41,673 nt of DNA from Phycisphaerae bacterium (GCA_030432595.1 JAUIGU010000034.1:1-41673); one strand, 5' to 3'; positions 8,427 through 17,085 are shown, numbered from the stretch's first letter. The notes: generated from the sequence alone by a model not told the origin. Made by a program: numbers and translations.

Positions 8427-8759
8427 TCAGGCGGCGGGGCGTTCGGCGGCGGGCGGGGTCGGGCCCGGGTCTTGCGCGGCGGGGCGCGGGCCTTGCGCGA
8501 TCAGGTTGCGCAGCGACGCGTTCTCGATCCGGCCCAGGTCGGCCAGCGGGCTGCGGGGCGGATCGGCCGGCGTAATGCCCTCAACGTCCGCAACGGGCGT
8601 GCCAGCGGCGGCTTCCTGATGGGCATTGAACTCCGCGAGCAGGTCGTCGAACCCGCGCTGCTCGAACGGCTGCTTGCCCGCCTTGACCGGTGCGTTGACC
8701 GGCGCGACCGGTCGGACAGCGGGTTCGAGCATCTGCAGCAGGCGGGCGCTGTCGGGCAT
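8427..8759 (-). CDS. Small unknown protein in the flagellar hook cluster
   Basis: 110 residues, between flgD and flgE on the same strand. The sequence begins MPDSARLLQMLEPAVRP, has a short acidic helix-like piece FDDLLAEFNAHQEAA near residue 37, and ends in a Pro/Ala-rich tail. I do not recognise it. It lacks the features of the flagellar operon protein often found at this place in Firmicutes. The start follows octamer repeats rather than a Shine-Dalgarno. Codon use and GC match its neighbours, so it is probably translated. A hook-assembly role is guessed only from position. Confidence 0.55.
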   Translation of the reverse strand: MPDSARLLQMLEPAVRPVAPVNAPVKAGKQPFEQRGFDDLLAEFNAHQEAAAGTPVADVEGITPADPPRSPLADLGRIENASLRNLIAQGPRPAAQDPGPTPPAAERPAA

Positions 8760-8762
8760 GCG

Positions 8763-8894
8763 GTAGAGCAGTAAATCAGTAGATCAGTAGAACAGTAAAT
8801 CAGTAAAAGAAAGCATTACGACGGCGTGTTGGTCTGCAGGTTGCGATTCATGTCATTCCGGATTTACTGCTCTACTGTTCTACTGCTCTACTGC
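8763..8894. repeat. Inverted pair of octamer repeats between flgD and the next gene
   Basis: The left arm has six units with an exact 8-bp period (GTAGAGCA, GTAAATCA, GTAGATCA, GTAGAACA, GTAAATCA, GTAAAAGA; 8763-8810). The right arm has four (TTTACTGC, TCTACTGT, TCTACTGC, TCTACTGC; 8863-8894). The arms are reverse complements of each other with few mismatches. The right arm contains the flgD stop codon. Confidence 0.9.
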
Positions 8895-9310
8895 CCGCTG
8901 ATCAGCGACACGGTGGACAGCGACAGTTGCCGCCCGGTGTCGAGTTGGAGCGTGGCCTCGCCGTCGTTGACACGCACGCTGACGACTTCGCCGCTGACCT
9001 TGTCGCTGTTGGCGTCGACGCCTTCGACGACCTTGCCGATGAGGGAGCCGGCCTGGGCGAGCGAGTTCTGGATCACGAGCTTCTCGAGCGACTCTTCCAG
9101 CGAGAGCTGGCTCTCGATGTTCCGCAGCGACGAGAGCTGTTCGAGCAGCGCCTGCGTGTCGTTGGGCGCGAGCGGGTCCTGGTTGGAAAGCTCGGTGAGG
9201 ATGATGTCGAGGAACTCGGTGGAGTCGAGCTCGTTGAGGCTCTGGCCGGTCTGGCGCGTGGACGCGTTGCCGGTCGTGGGCGAAGCGAGGTTGCTGGCGA
9301 TGGCGGACAT
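8888..9310 (-). CDS. flgD: Flagellar hook assembly (capping) protein FlgD
   Basis: 140 residues. FlgD caps the growing hook and guides FlgE assembly. The family core LDSTEFLDIILTELSNQDPL is followed by the QALLEQLSSLRNIESQ helix and the conserved SLIGKVVEG turn. The protein ends in a small beta domain and lacks the longer FlgD-Ig domain of enterobacteria, as in many short homologues. GGAG lies just before the ATG. The last sense codon and the stop (CAG TAG) lie inside an octamer repeat, so the repeat has become the end of the gene. Confidence 0.93.
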   Translation of the reverse strand: MSAIASNLASPTTGNASTRQTGQSLNELDSTEFLDIILTELSNQDPLAPNDTQALLEQLSSLRNIESQLSLEESLEKLVIQNSLAQAGSLIGKVVEGVDANSDKVSGEVVSVRVNDGEATLQLDTGRQLSLSTVSLISGQ

Positions 9311-9341
9311 GGGGGCTCCGTTTCAGGTTTCGGGCGGGCGG

Positions 9342-10673
9342 TCAGCCCGCGGCGGTGTCGAGCAGTTCGGTGAAGTCGGCGGGGGCTTCGGTCGGGTTGT
9401 CGCCGGAAGCGTCGTCGGGTGTGCGGTGTTGCGGCTGGTATTGGCCGCGGCTTCGGCCGTCGTGGGTCTGTTGTTGCGGGTCGGACTGGTCCTGGGTTTG
9501 GCCGAAGGACGAGGCGTTGCCCTGGTTCATGGATTGCACACCGAGGCGGTCGACGGTGAGGCCCTGCGATTCGAGCGCGGTGCGCAGTTGGCCGAGCTGC
9601 TGCTGGAGCATGGACCGCGCCGCGTCGGACTCGGCGTGGAACTGCGCGGACACGGCGGCGCCCTGCAACTGCATCTGGATGCGGACGGTGCCCATCTCTG
9701 GCGGGGTGAGGCGCAGCGTGACCGCGCCCCCTTGCTGGTTGAGGGCGGTACGCAGCCCGCGGGCGAGGCGGGCTTGGTTGATGTCGTCGCTGGGCGAGGA
9801 CTCGGTCGGGGGCGGCGCTTGCGCGGGGCCCGCCGCGCGGGCACCGGCTTCGTGGGTGCCGCGTGAGGTCGCATCGACCAGCACGCTTGACGACGCGGTG
9901 GCGTCAACGGTGAGACCGGCGGTGGAGTTGGATGTCGCCGTGGTGGAGGCTTGACCGTTTTGGACGGACGAAGCTTTCGTGCCCGGGGTCTGGGCCTTCG
10001 GCTCGGTGTCTGGTTCGTCCGAATCGTTGGAGGCCGCGTCTTGATTCGGGGTCGGGGCGACGACTGCTTCAGCGGGATTCAGCGCAGACTCGACGCCCGC
10101 GCGTTCCGGACTCGTCGGGACTGACGGCTGATTCCCTTTCTTGTTCAGCGCGTCGGGCGTCGCCGCAACCGGCGTCTCGGCGGCTTGGTTTGCGACACCG
10201 CCCGTGGCGGGCGTGGCCGACGCGTCTTCGTCCGCGGTGACGTTGAGTTCGTGCTGCGGGTTCGCGACGACCGCGGGTTCCTGCGATTCCGCATCGTCGG
10301 CTTGCTCGACGTCCGCTGAGGCGTCGTCTGCGCTTGTTTCACCGTTGTGGTCGGGCTTCTCAGATTGTTCGGCTTCGACGGCGGAGTTCCGGTCGTTCTG
10401 CCGCTCCGAGGTGGCGGTGCGCTCGGTCGGATCGTTGTCGGGGTCGTCGGTTTTAGGCGAGGCTTCCGTGGAGTCGTCGCGGGGCGGCGGGTTCGTGTCG
10501 TCCCGGCGTTCGACGGTCGCGGGTTTGGCCGCGCGTTGTGCGTCACGGAGTTCGGTCTGGAAGTGAGGGGTGGGCGCGGCCAGACTCGGCCCGTCGAAAG
10601 GCGTGCGGGCGCGGCCGGTCGGCAGCGGGACCGGCGGCGCGGCCGGGGCGGGGGGGAACAGCGCGGTGCTCAC
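9342..10673 (-). CDS. fliK: Flagellar hook-length control protein FliK
   Basis: 443 residues. FliK is a secreted molecular ruler that stops hook growth and switches export specificity. The N-terminal 300 residues are low-complexity, rich in Pro, Ala, Thr and Asp, as is normal for the ruler part. The C-terminal Flg_hook domain is clear near residues 305-385: GAVTLRLTPPEMGTVRIQMQ, then AQFHAESDAARSMLQQQLGQ and LRTALESQGLTVDRLGVQ. The start is a GTG at 10673 that overlaps the stop of the preceding gene (GTGA), so the two are coupled. It lies upstream of flgD. Confidence 0.93.
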   Translation of the reverse strand: MSTALFPPAPAAPPVPLPTGRARTPFDGPSLAAPTPHFQTELRDAQRAAKPATVERRDDTNPPPRDDSTEASPKTDDPDNDPTERTATSERQNDRNSAVEAEQSEKPDHNGETSADDASADVEQADDAESQEPAVVANPQHELNVTADEDASATPATGGVANQAAETPVAATPDALNKKGNQPSVPTSPERAGVESALNPAEAVVAPTPNQDAASNDSDEPDTEPKAQTPGTKASSVQNGQASTTATSNSTAGLTVDATASSSVLVDATSRGTHEAGARAAGPAQAPPPTESSPSDDINQARLARGLRTALNQQGGAVTLRLTPPEMGTVRIQMQLQGAAVSAQFHAESDAARSMLQQQLGQLRTALESQGLTVDRLGVQSMNQGNASSFGQTQDQSDPQQQTHDGRSRGQYQPQHRTPDDASGDNPTEAPADFTELLDTAAG

Positions 10674-11383
10674 GGGTTGGCTCCGGCGAGTTGGGGGTCG
10701 GTCATATCGACACCGCGCTTCCGCAGGTTTTCGAGGATCTGCATCGCGACGGCGGCTTCTTCGGGGGTGCGGAACTCTTTGAGCACGCCGGCCGACTTGC
10801 GGAGGTTCATCGCCGCGAGGTAGTCGACGACCAGGTCCATCTGGCCGTCGGCGAGCAGGTTCTGAAGCATCGTCTTGGCCTGCCGACCTTTGAGCTGCTC
10901 GAGCATCTTGACCGCCTGTTTGAAGTCGGCCTGTTGCATCAGCTCGGCGTGTTCGAGTTTGGCCTGTTCGAAGGCTGCGCGTTCGGTCTCGAGTCGGTTG
11001 AGCTGGGCGTCGACGTACGCGCGATCCTGGTCGAGGCGGGTCTGGATGGCGGACGACTCTTCCTGCATGCGGGCCAGCCGGTGCAGCGCGAAGTCGTCGC
11101 CCTGGAGTTTCTGGGCGAGGCGGTCTTCGAGCGACTGCGGGCCGTTCGCGACTTCTTCCATGCGGATGAGCTGCGCCTGTTGGGCGGCGGCCTCGTTGGC
11201 GAGGCGTTCCTGTTCGGCTTCGTTCTGCGCTTGCGCGGTGATGGTGGGCTTGAACAGATCGACGACCGCTTCGACGCGGTCACGGTTGAGCCGGTCGCTC
11301 GCGGCGAGCCAGAGGAACCCGGTGGTGGCCGCGAACAGGTGGGCCGTAACCAGGAGCACGATGACGGTGGCGATGGTCCTCAC
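10670..11383 (-). CDS. MotE/YlxF-like flagellar membrane-anchored coiled-coil protein
   Basis: 237 residues with one N-terminal membrane helix (TVIVLLVTAHLFAATTGFLWL), a long charged coiled coil (about 50-150) and a C-terminal helical MgtE-N-like region (DFKQAVKMLEQLKGRQAKTM). This matches the MotE/YlxF family encoded between fliJ and fliK in many bacteria. Members are thought to assist motor or export function from the inner membrane. It overlaps fliJ upstream by 4 bases and fliK downstream by 4 bases, so the three are tightly coupled. The family call rests on architecture plus position. Confidence 0.78.
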   Translation of the reverse strand: MRTIATVIVLLVTAHLFAATTGFLWLAASDRLNRDRVEAVVDLFKPTITAQAQNEAEQERLANEAAAQQAQLIRMEEVANGPQSLEDRLAQKLQGDDFALHRLARMQEESSAIQTRLDQDRAYVDAQLNRLETERAAFEQAKLEHAELMQQADFKQAVKMLEQLKGRQAKTMLQNLLADGQMDLVVDYLAAMNLRKSAGVLKEFRTPEEAAVAMQILENLRKRGVDMTDPQLAGANP

Positions 11384-11865
11384 GCGACTTCTTCCATCAC
11401 TTTCGTGGCTTGCGTGACTCGCGTGGTCTGTGCGTGGTGACGGCGGGACGCGACTTCATCGAGTTCGAGCGTCTCTTTGCGGCGGCGCTCTTTCTTCCAG
11501 GCCTCGTGATCACGGTCGTGGAGCAGTTCGAGCGACCGGCGTTTGCGGGTGGCGTCGGCGAGGTCGCTCCGGGCGCGGTCGATCTGGCCGTCGAGCCTGG
11601 CGAGCCGCTGGACGATGGCCCGGCCGCGCAGCGTGCTGTCGCCGGCGTAGCGAGCGACGGCGCCGATGGCGGCGAGATCGACCTTGCCGACCAGGCCTTC
11701 GCCGAGTTCGTGTTTGGCGGTTTGGATCGTGGTCTGCATGTCGCGCAGTTGCGTCTCAAGGATGATGCGGGTGCGTAGGCGTTCGGCCAACTCGCGTTGG
11801 CGTTGTTGTTCGTGTCTTTCCGCCTGCTTGAGCAGGGTGGCGTAGCGGAAGTGGAATCGCTGCAT
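11380..11865 (-). CDS. fliJ: Flagellar export chaperone FliJ
   Basis: 161 residues, almost entirely charged alpha helix. It begins MQRFHFRYATLLKQAERHEQ, the typical FliJ opening (F.F.. LL..A). FliJ forms the central stalk of the FliI ring, like gamma in F-ATPase, and moves chaperones in the export gate. A clear GGAGGG ribosome binding site lies about 8 bases before the ATG. It follows fliI after 66 bases that hold two small hairpins, and it overlaps the MotE-like gene. Confidence 0.88.
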   Translation of the reverse strand: MQRFHFRYATLLKQAERHEQQRQRELAERLRTRIILETQLRDMQTTIQTAKHELGEGLVGKVDLAAIGAVARYAGDSTLRGRAIVQRLARLDGQIDRARSDLADATRKRRSLELLHDRDHEAWKKERRRKETLELDEVASRRHHAQTTRVTQATKVMEEVA

Positions 11866-11892
11866 CGTGAAGGTCCCTCCCTGGGGTGACGC

Positions 11893-11928
11893 GTCGGCTC
11901 CGCCGACTCCGAAGAGCGTTTAACGCTC
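11893..11928. repeat. Two small palindromes between fliI and fliJ
   Basis: GTCGGC-TCC-GCCGAC (11893-11907) is followed by GAGCGTT-T-AACGCTC (11914-11928). Both are perfect stems and fill the only gap in the otherwise tight fliH-fliK group. They could be RNA-processing or repeat-type elements. No T-run makes them a terminator. Confidence 0.6.
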
Positions 11929-11931
11929 GCC

Positions 11932-13311
11932 TCAGCGCGGGGGCGCGGGCGGGCGTTGGCGCTGCGATTGCGCGAGCTGCTGCCGGGCCTGCTCGACGCG
12001 CTGGTGCAGGGCGAGCAGTTGGGCGCGGGTCTGGGCGAACGCGGCGGGTTGGTTCTGCGTGCGTTCGGTCTGGACGACGAGTTGGTCGATGACGGGCTTG
12101 CAGGCGATCGCGAGGTCGAACGCGGGGTTGGAGCCGGCGGCGTAGGCGCCGATGTTGAGCAGGTCTTCGACCTCGGCGTAGTCGGCGAGGAGCTTGAGCA
12201 CGCTGCGCCGCGCATCACGGTGGTCGTCGTCGGTGACGTGGTCGGCGACGCGGCTGATGGAGGCGGTGGCGTTGACCGCGGGGAAGTGGCCGCGCTCGGC
12301 GAGCTTGCGGTCCAGCAGCAGGTGCCCGTCGAGCACGCCGCGGCAGGCGTCGGCGATGGGCTCGTCCATGTCGTCGCCCTCGACGAGGACGGCGTACATG
12401 GCGGTGATCGAGCCGACCTCGGTGTTGCCGGCGCGCTCCATGAGTTCGGGCAGGGTGGAGAAGACACTGGGCGGGTAGCCGCGCGTGGTCGGCGGCTCGC
12501 CGACGGAGAGGCCGACCTGACGCTGCGCCTGACAGAACCGGGTGATGGAGTCGAGGACCAGGAGCACGTCCTTGCCCTGATCGCGGAAGTATTCGGCGAC
12601 GGTGGTCGCGGCGCGGGCGGCGCGGAGGCGGAGCAGGGCGGGCTCGTCGCCGGTGGCGACGACGACGACGCTGCGTTGGAGGCCTTGCGGGCCGAGCGTG
12701 TGGTCGATGAAGTCGCGGACCTCACGGCCGCGCTCGCCGACGAGCGCGATGACCGAGACGTCGGCGGAGGTTTGTTTCGCGCATTGCGCGAGCAGCGTGG
12801 ATTTGCCCACTCCCGGCGCGGCGAACACGCCGACGCGCTGCCCGCGGCCCAGCGGCGTGAGCGCGTCAATCACGCGCACGCCCGTGGCGAGCGGTTGCTG
12901 TATCAGCCGGCGACGCAGCGGCGCGATCGTGGGCGGATTGAGCGGGCGCGGCGTCGTGCCGCGCAGGGGGCCGGCGTCGTCGATCGGCTCGCCCAGCGCG
13001 TTGATCACCCGGCCCAGCAGTGCGTCGCCGACGCGGACCGAGGCGTCGGTGTGCATGGCGATCACGGCGTCGCCGCGCGCGACGCCGTCGGCGGGGTTGA
13101 GCGGCATGACGTCGGCGGCGTTCCCGTCGAGACCGACCACCTGGCCGGCGACCCACGCCCCGCGTGACGTCTGGATGCGCACCGACGCGCCGACGGGAAC
13201 GGGCAGCGCGGCAACGCGGATCACCATGCCGCGCAGTTCCGTCACCACGCCGCGCAATTCCGGCGCGGTCGCGTGGCGGAGCGCGTTGATCTGATCGTCC
13301 AGCACGGGCAT
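11932..13311 (-). CDS. fliI: Flagellum-specific ATPase FliI
   Basis: About 459 residues. FliI is the hexameric ATPase that drives flagellar protein export, related to F1 beta. It shows GRVINALGEPID, a Walker A variant GVFAAPGVGKSTLL (residues about 163-176), ALVGERGREVRDF, Walker B DVLLVLDSITRF, and GEPPTTRGYPPSVFSTLPEL. The start at 13311 (MPVLDDQINAL) has an AGGAG 8 bases upstream. A longer frame to 13344 lacks this support. The C-terminus is Gln/Arg/Pro-rich (QSQRQRPPAPPR) beyond the usual end. It lies between fliH and fliJ, its complex partners. Confidence 0.96.
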   Translation of the reverse strand: MPVLDDQINALRHATAPELRGVVTELRGMVIRVAALPVPVGASVRIQTSRGAWVAGQVVGLDGNAADVMPLNPADGVARGDAVIAMHTDASVRVGDALLGRVINALGEPIDDAGPLRGTTPRPLNPPTIAPLRRRLIQQPLATGVRVIDALTPLGRGQRVGVFAAPGVGKSTLLAQCAKQTSADVSVIALVGERGREVRDFIDHTLGPQGLQRSVVVVATGDEPALLRLRAARAATTVAEYFRDQGKDVLLVLDSITRFCQAQRQVGLSVGEPPTTRGYPPSVFSTLPELMERAGNTEVGSITAMYAVLVEGDDMDEPIADACRGVLDGHLLLDRKLAERGHFPAVNATASISRVADHVTDDDHRDARRSVLKLLADYAEVEDLLNIGAYAAGSNPAFDLAIACKPVIDQLVVQTERTQNQPAAFAQTRAQLLALHQRVEQARQQLAQSQRQRPPAPPR

Positions 13312-13340
13312 CGTCAAACTCCTGCGAACGCGGTGCCAGA

Positions 13341-14123
13341 TCACGCGACGTCGGTCGGCTTGTTCGGCTCGTGCGGTTCGGTCTGGTCGGGGTCGGGGGT
13401 GGAAGCGTCCGGGGGCTCGTCGACCGCGCCCTCGCCGAGCAGGTGTTCACACAGCCGACGCAACTGCGTCTCCACGGTGGCGTCGATACGCCCGGCCCCG
13501 CTGGCGACCACGCAGCCGCCGCGGCCCACGGCCGGGTCGTCCACCAGCTCGACGCCGCGCACGCGGTCGAGCTGGGCGGTGATCTCGGGCAGCCCCGCCT
13601 CCACGGCCGCACGGTCGTCCGGGCAGATGCGGACTTTCACCGCCGCGGGTTCGAGCACGCGTTCCAGCGCGGCGCGGACCTGGCGCACCGCGGTCTGGTC
13701 GTCCTCGTCCACGCAGCGGTGCACGACCATCTCCGCCAGCCGGACGGCGAGACGCAACGCCGACGCGGTTGCCTCGGCTTCGAGCGCGTCGCGAGCACCG
13801 TCAAACCTTTCAATGGCCTCAGTCCATTGGGAGGTCAACGTCGTGAGCGTTTCGGTGTGCTCGGCGATGGCTTCGGATCGGCCGCGCTCCAGGCCTTCCT
13901 GCAACCCGCGCTCGAGCCCTTCGGCGTAGCCGCGTTCGTCACCGAGCTGGGCCGCGTGGCTCGTGAGTTCGTCCGCCCGCGCCCGCGCCTCGGCCAGGAT
14001 ACGCTCCGCCTTGCTCTCGGCGATCGCGCGGAGCTTCGCCGCCTGCCGGCTAAGGTCGCCCAGGTCGAGCACGACGGCGTCTTTGCTCGCGGGGCGGAAG
14101 GTTTGATTCTTTAACACCGGCAT
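13341..14123 (-). CDS. fliH: Flagellar export stator FliH
   Basis: 260 residues. FliH holds the FliI ATPase at the export gate and regulates it. The N-terminal region is charged helix with GxxxG-like repeats (GYAEGLERGLQEGLERGRSE, residues about 66-85), typical of FliH. The C-terminal domain (about 110-235) resembles the V-type ATPase subunit E fold: RLAVRLAEMVVHR, then VKVRICPDD, and GGCVVASGAGRIDATVETQL. The last 25 residues are acidic and Pro-rich. It sits directly before fliI. Confidence 0.92.
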   Translation of the reverse strand: MPVLKNQTFRPASKDAVVLDLGDLSRQAAKLRAIAESKAERILAEARARADELTSHAAQLGDERGYAEGLERGLQEGLERGRSEAIAEHTETLTTLTSQWTEAIERFDGARDALEAEATASALRLAVRLAEMVVHRCVDEDDQTAVRQVRAALERVLEPAAVKVRICPDDRAAVEAGLPEITAQLDRVRGVELVDDPAVGRGGCVVASGAGRIDATVETQLRRLCEHLLGEGAVDEPPDASTPDPDQTEPHEPNKPTDVA

Positions 14124-14177
14124 CCTTGCCGCTCCGTTTCACGAGGCGCGTGTGATTGGATCGCGCCGGCCACGCAA

Positions 14178-15203
14178 TCAAACAATCATGTCCTTGTCCC
14201 CGCCGCGGCCGGAGATGATGATCTCGCCGGCGTCCTCGAGGCGGCGCACGATGTCGACGATGCGCTGCTGGGAGGACTCGACGTCGCTGATGCGCACCGG
14301 GCCCATGAACTCCATGTCTTCCTGGATGAGCGCCGACGCGCGTTCGGACATGTTGCGGAAGATCTTCTCTTGGAGCGGCTCGCTGGCGGTCTTGAGCGCG
14401 AGTGCGAGTTCGTCGTTCTCGACCTCCTTGAGGACGCTCTGGATGCCCTTGTCGTCGACCAGGTTGATGTCCTCGAAGACGAACATCAGCCGGCGGATCT
14501 CTTCGACCAGGTCCGGGTCCTCGGACTCGAGGCCCTCCATGATCGACTTCTCCGTGGTGCGGTCGGTGAGGTTGAGCATCTCGGCAACGGTCTCGACGCC
14601 GCCCATCTTCTCGAAGCTCTGGTTGAGCATGTTCGCCAGCCGCGCTTCCAGGCCCGCCTCGACCTCGCTGACCACTTCGGGGTTGGTCTGCTCCATGTTC
14701 GCGACGCGTTTGACGACCTCGATCTGTTTCGCGGCGGGCAGGCCGGAGAGGATTTCGGACGCTTTGCTGTATTGCAGGTGGCTGACGATCAGCGCGATGG
14801 TCTGCGGGTGCTCGTCCTGGATGAAGGTCAGGAGGTTCGTGCTCTCGGCCTTCTGTAAAAACGAGAAGGGCGTCTTGCGCACGTGCTGGCTGATCGAGCC
14901 CATGATGCGCTCGGCCTCGGACTTGTCCAGCCCGGCCATGAGCATCGAACGCGCCCGGTCCAGCCCGCCCTCGCACGCCCACGACTGCGACACCGCGAGC
15001 TGGTAGAACTCCGTAAGCACCCCGTCGCGCAGGTCCTGGGGGATCGGGCCCATGGACGCCAGCTCGCGGGTCACTTCTTCGACGGCCTTGGGCGCCATCT
15101 CCTTGAGGATCGATCCCGACGCCTCGGCGTCCAGCGACAACAGCAACACCGCGGCCTTGCGGATCGTCGGCAGTTCGGCGAGTTGGGTGGCGAGGTCGGC
15201 CAT
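14178..15203 (-). CDS. fliG: Flagellar motor switch protein FliG
   Basis: 341 residues, the normal length. FliG forms the upper rotor ring on FliF and meets the stator. It shows the N-terminal RKAAVLLLSL motif, the middle EHPQTIALIVSHLQ motif (about residue 130), and the C-terminal domain with MFVFEDINLVDDKGIQSVLK and LALALKTASEPLQEKIFRNM, which includes the charged torque helix. It lies between fliF and fliH. No Shine-Dalgarno precedes the ATG at 15203; three TGACCAC units (minus strand) lie directly before it. Confidence 0.97.
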   Translation of the reverse strand: MADLATQLAELPTIRKAAVLLLSLDAEASGSILKEMAPKAVEEVTRELASMGPIPQDLRDGVLTEFYQLAVSQSWACEGGLDRARSMLMAGLDKSEAERIMGSISQHVRKTPFSFLQKAESTNLLTFIQDEHPQTIALIVSHLQYSKASEILSGLPAAKQIEVVKRVANMEQTNPEVVSEVEAGLEARLANMLNQSFEKMGGVETVAEMLNLTDRTTEKSIMEGLESEDPDLVEEIRRLMFVFEDINLVDDKGIQSVLKEVENDELALALKTASEPLQEKIFRNMSERASALIQEDMEFMGPVRISDVESSQQRIVDIVRRLEDAGEIIISGRGGDKDMIV

Positions 15204-15210
15204 GAGAAAG

Positions 15211-15231
15211 TGGTCAGTGGTCAGTGGTCAG
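15211..15231. repeat. Three tandem heptamers before fliG
   Basis: TGGTCAG occurs three times without interruption, 7 bases from the fliG start codon. The same unit recurs in register before flgC. The rest of the fliF-fliG gap (15232-15294) contains GTGCAA- and CGTTGCAC-like words but no clear inverted partner arm. Confidence 0.9.
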
Positions 15232-15294
15232 CGGACAAGGCGTGGAGAATGGTGTTGGACTTTGCACTCTGCGCTTCAGACGTTGCACGTTTCC

Positions 15295-16932
15295 TTAATC
15301 GTCGTAATCAACCCAGCGGCCCAGCAGGTTGCCGGCTTCGCCGGGGTTGGCTTTGATCAACTCGCCGATCTGTTCGGCGATCTTGCGGCTCTTGAGGTCG
15401 TCTTCGCTGACTTCCAGGCCTTCCATCGTGGATTCGACGTCCTGGGCTTCGCCGATCAGGTCCTCATCCGCGGGCAGCACGTCGGGCACGCCGGCGAGTT
15501 CTTCGACCGTGGGCAGCGGTTCGTCCTGGGTGGCCTTGCGGACGAGCATGAACATCAGTCCAACCGCGGCCAGCGCGAGGGCGCCGACGGTCGCGGTGCC
15601 AAACCACGGCGTGCTCATGAACGCGACGACGGCACCGCCCGGTGACGCGGCCTCGGGGGCCCCGAACACGCCCGCGTCGTAGACCATCTTGGCGACGACC
15701 ACGCCCGGCACGTCCTGCCCGCCGACGCGGGTGGCGATCAGCGGCTGGGCCTGCTCTTTGATCTCGTCGAGCTGCCGGTCGATCAGCGGTTGCAGCGTCG
15801 CGTCGTCGGGCGCGTCTTCGGTGTCGGGGTTGCCGAGGCGGTAGAGGTTGACGAAGTACGTCCGCGGGACGTTGATGGTGACGCTGACGTGGTCGGCCAT
15901 GTGCCCGGCGAGCTGCTTGGTGCTGCGGCTGGTCGGCAGCGAGTCGGCGAACTCGGTGGTGCTCTGGACGTCGGACACCGAGCTGGTCTCGGTGCTGCCG
16001 GTGCTGATGGACATCTCGGTGTTGGGCCGAACGCCCGCGGGCCCGCCGGCCTCAAAGTTTTTCTCAACAAGCTCCGAGTCGGTCTGCTTTTTCAGCGGTT
16101 GCGACTCGGCGTACTGGATCGACTCGACGCTCTCCTGCCGGGTCGGGTCCAGCGAGACGTTGACGGCGATGCGGACGCCCTGGATGTAGCCCAGCACGTC
16201 CATCAGTTTTTCCTTGCGTTGGGTCTCGACGGCGGCGATCAGCTCGAGCACGTCGGTGGGGAACATCTCCGACTCGGGCGCGATCGGGTAAGCGCGGCCA
16301 CCCTTGTCGGCGATCTGCACGTCACTGGGGTCGAGGTCCTCGACGGCGCCGCTGACCAGGTTGGCGATGGCTCGGGCCGTGCCTTTCGAAAGGCTGCCGC
16401 CGCCGCGGACGTCGACCAGCACGGACGCAGTGGGCTTGCTGAAGGTGTCGCCGAACCCGGTCGTCTCGGGCACGTCGAGTACGACGGTTGCGTCGTTGAG
16501 GGTCTCAAACTCGGAGACCATCCCCGAGAGCATCTGCATCATGGTCTTTGTGTACTGCTGCCGGCTGCGGGCGTTGCTCATCCACGGGCTGTCGTGCATC
16601 GCGTCGAAGACCGAGAACAGGTCGTTGGTGAGCAGGTTGCCCTCGGCGAGCGCACCGACGGCGCGTTCGAACTGATTCGAGGGAACCTTGATCTGTCCGC
16701 CGTCCATATCAACGTCGATGCCGCGCGCCTCGAGGCGCGCGACGGCAGGGCCGGGGTCGCCGTCGATGAACGCCGATACCGAGCGCATCGTGGACTGCCC
16801 GGCATAAAGCACGGCAAGGAAGCCGACCAGCAGCAGGATGACCACGAGCGACCCGATCAGGAGTTTGGTCGTTGCGGCCATGCCCTCGAACTGGGCTCGA
16901 ATGTAGCTCCACTGCCGGTTAACGAAATCCAT
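15295..16932 (-). CDS. fliF: Flagellar MS-ring protein FliF
   Basis: 545 residues. FliF forms the MS ring in the inner membrane, the base of the flagellum. A first membrane helix (LLIGSLVVILLLVGFLAVLY) lies near residues 25-44. The periplasmic ring-building motifs follow: GDPGPAVARLEARGIDVDM, TTGFGDTFSKPTASVLVDV and LSKGTARAIANLVSGAVEDL. A Ser/Thr-rich linker is at about 295-330. The second helix (GALALAAVGLMFMLVRKA) is near 445-465. The acidic C-terminal tail (IAEQIGELIKANPGEAGNLL) is the FliG-binding segment. GGAGG lies 8 bases before the ATG. The fliE-fliF gap carries an inverted repeat pair. Confidence 0.96.
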   Translation of the reverse strand: MDFVNRQWSYIRAQFEGMAATTKLLIGSLVVILLLVGFLAVLYAGQSTMRSVSAFIDGDPGPAVARLEARGIDVDMDGGQIKVPSNQFERAVGALAEGNLLTNDLFSVFDAMHDSPWMSNARSRQQYTKTMMQMLSGMVSEFETLNDATVVLDVPETTGFGDTFSKPTASVLVDVRGGGSLSKGTARAIANLVSGAVEDLDPSDVQIADKGGRAYPIAPESEMFPTDVLELIAAVETQRKEKLMDVLGYIQGVRIAVNVSLDPTRQESVESIQYAESQPLKKQTDSELVEKNFEAGGPAGVRPNTEMSISTGSTETSSVSDVQSTTEFADSLPTSRSTKQLAGHMADHVSVTINVPRTYFVNLYRLGNPDTEDAPDDATLQPLIDRQLDEIKEQAQPLIATRVGGQDVPGVVVAKMVYDAGVFGAPEAASPGGAVVAFMSTPWFGTATVGALALAAVGLMFMLVRKATQDEPLPTVEELAGVPDVLPADEDLIGEAQDVESTMEGLEVSEDDLKSRKIAEQIGELIKANPGEAGNLLGRWVDYDD

Positions 16933-16953
16933 GCCACGGCCTCCATGCCTTCG

Positions 16954-17078
16954 GAAGTAGCCGGTAGTCAGAAGTCAGTAGCCAGAAGACCGGCTTTTGA
17001 CTTTTCGGGTGACGGTGAGTCGGAACATCCATGTTCCGACTGCTGTCTTCTGACTACTGGCTCCTGTCTACTGACTCC
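16954..17078. repeat. Inverted heptamer arms around a perfect hairpin, fliE-fliF gap
   Basis: Left arm: GAAGTAG, CCGGTAG, TCAGAAG, TCAGTAG, CCAGAAG (16954-16988). Right arm: TGTCTTC, TGACTAC, TGGCTCC, TGTCTAC, TGACTCC (17044-17078). Both have an exact 7-bp period and pair with each other (14 of 15 in the inner part). Between them, AGTCGGAACAT-CC-ATGTTCCGACT (17018-17041) forms an 11-bp perfect stem. Confidence 0.9.
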
Positions 17079-17085
17079 ATCCGCG

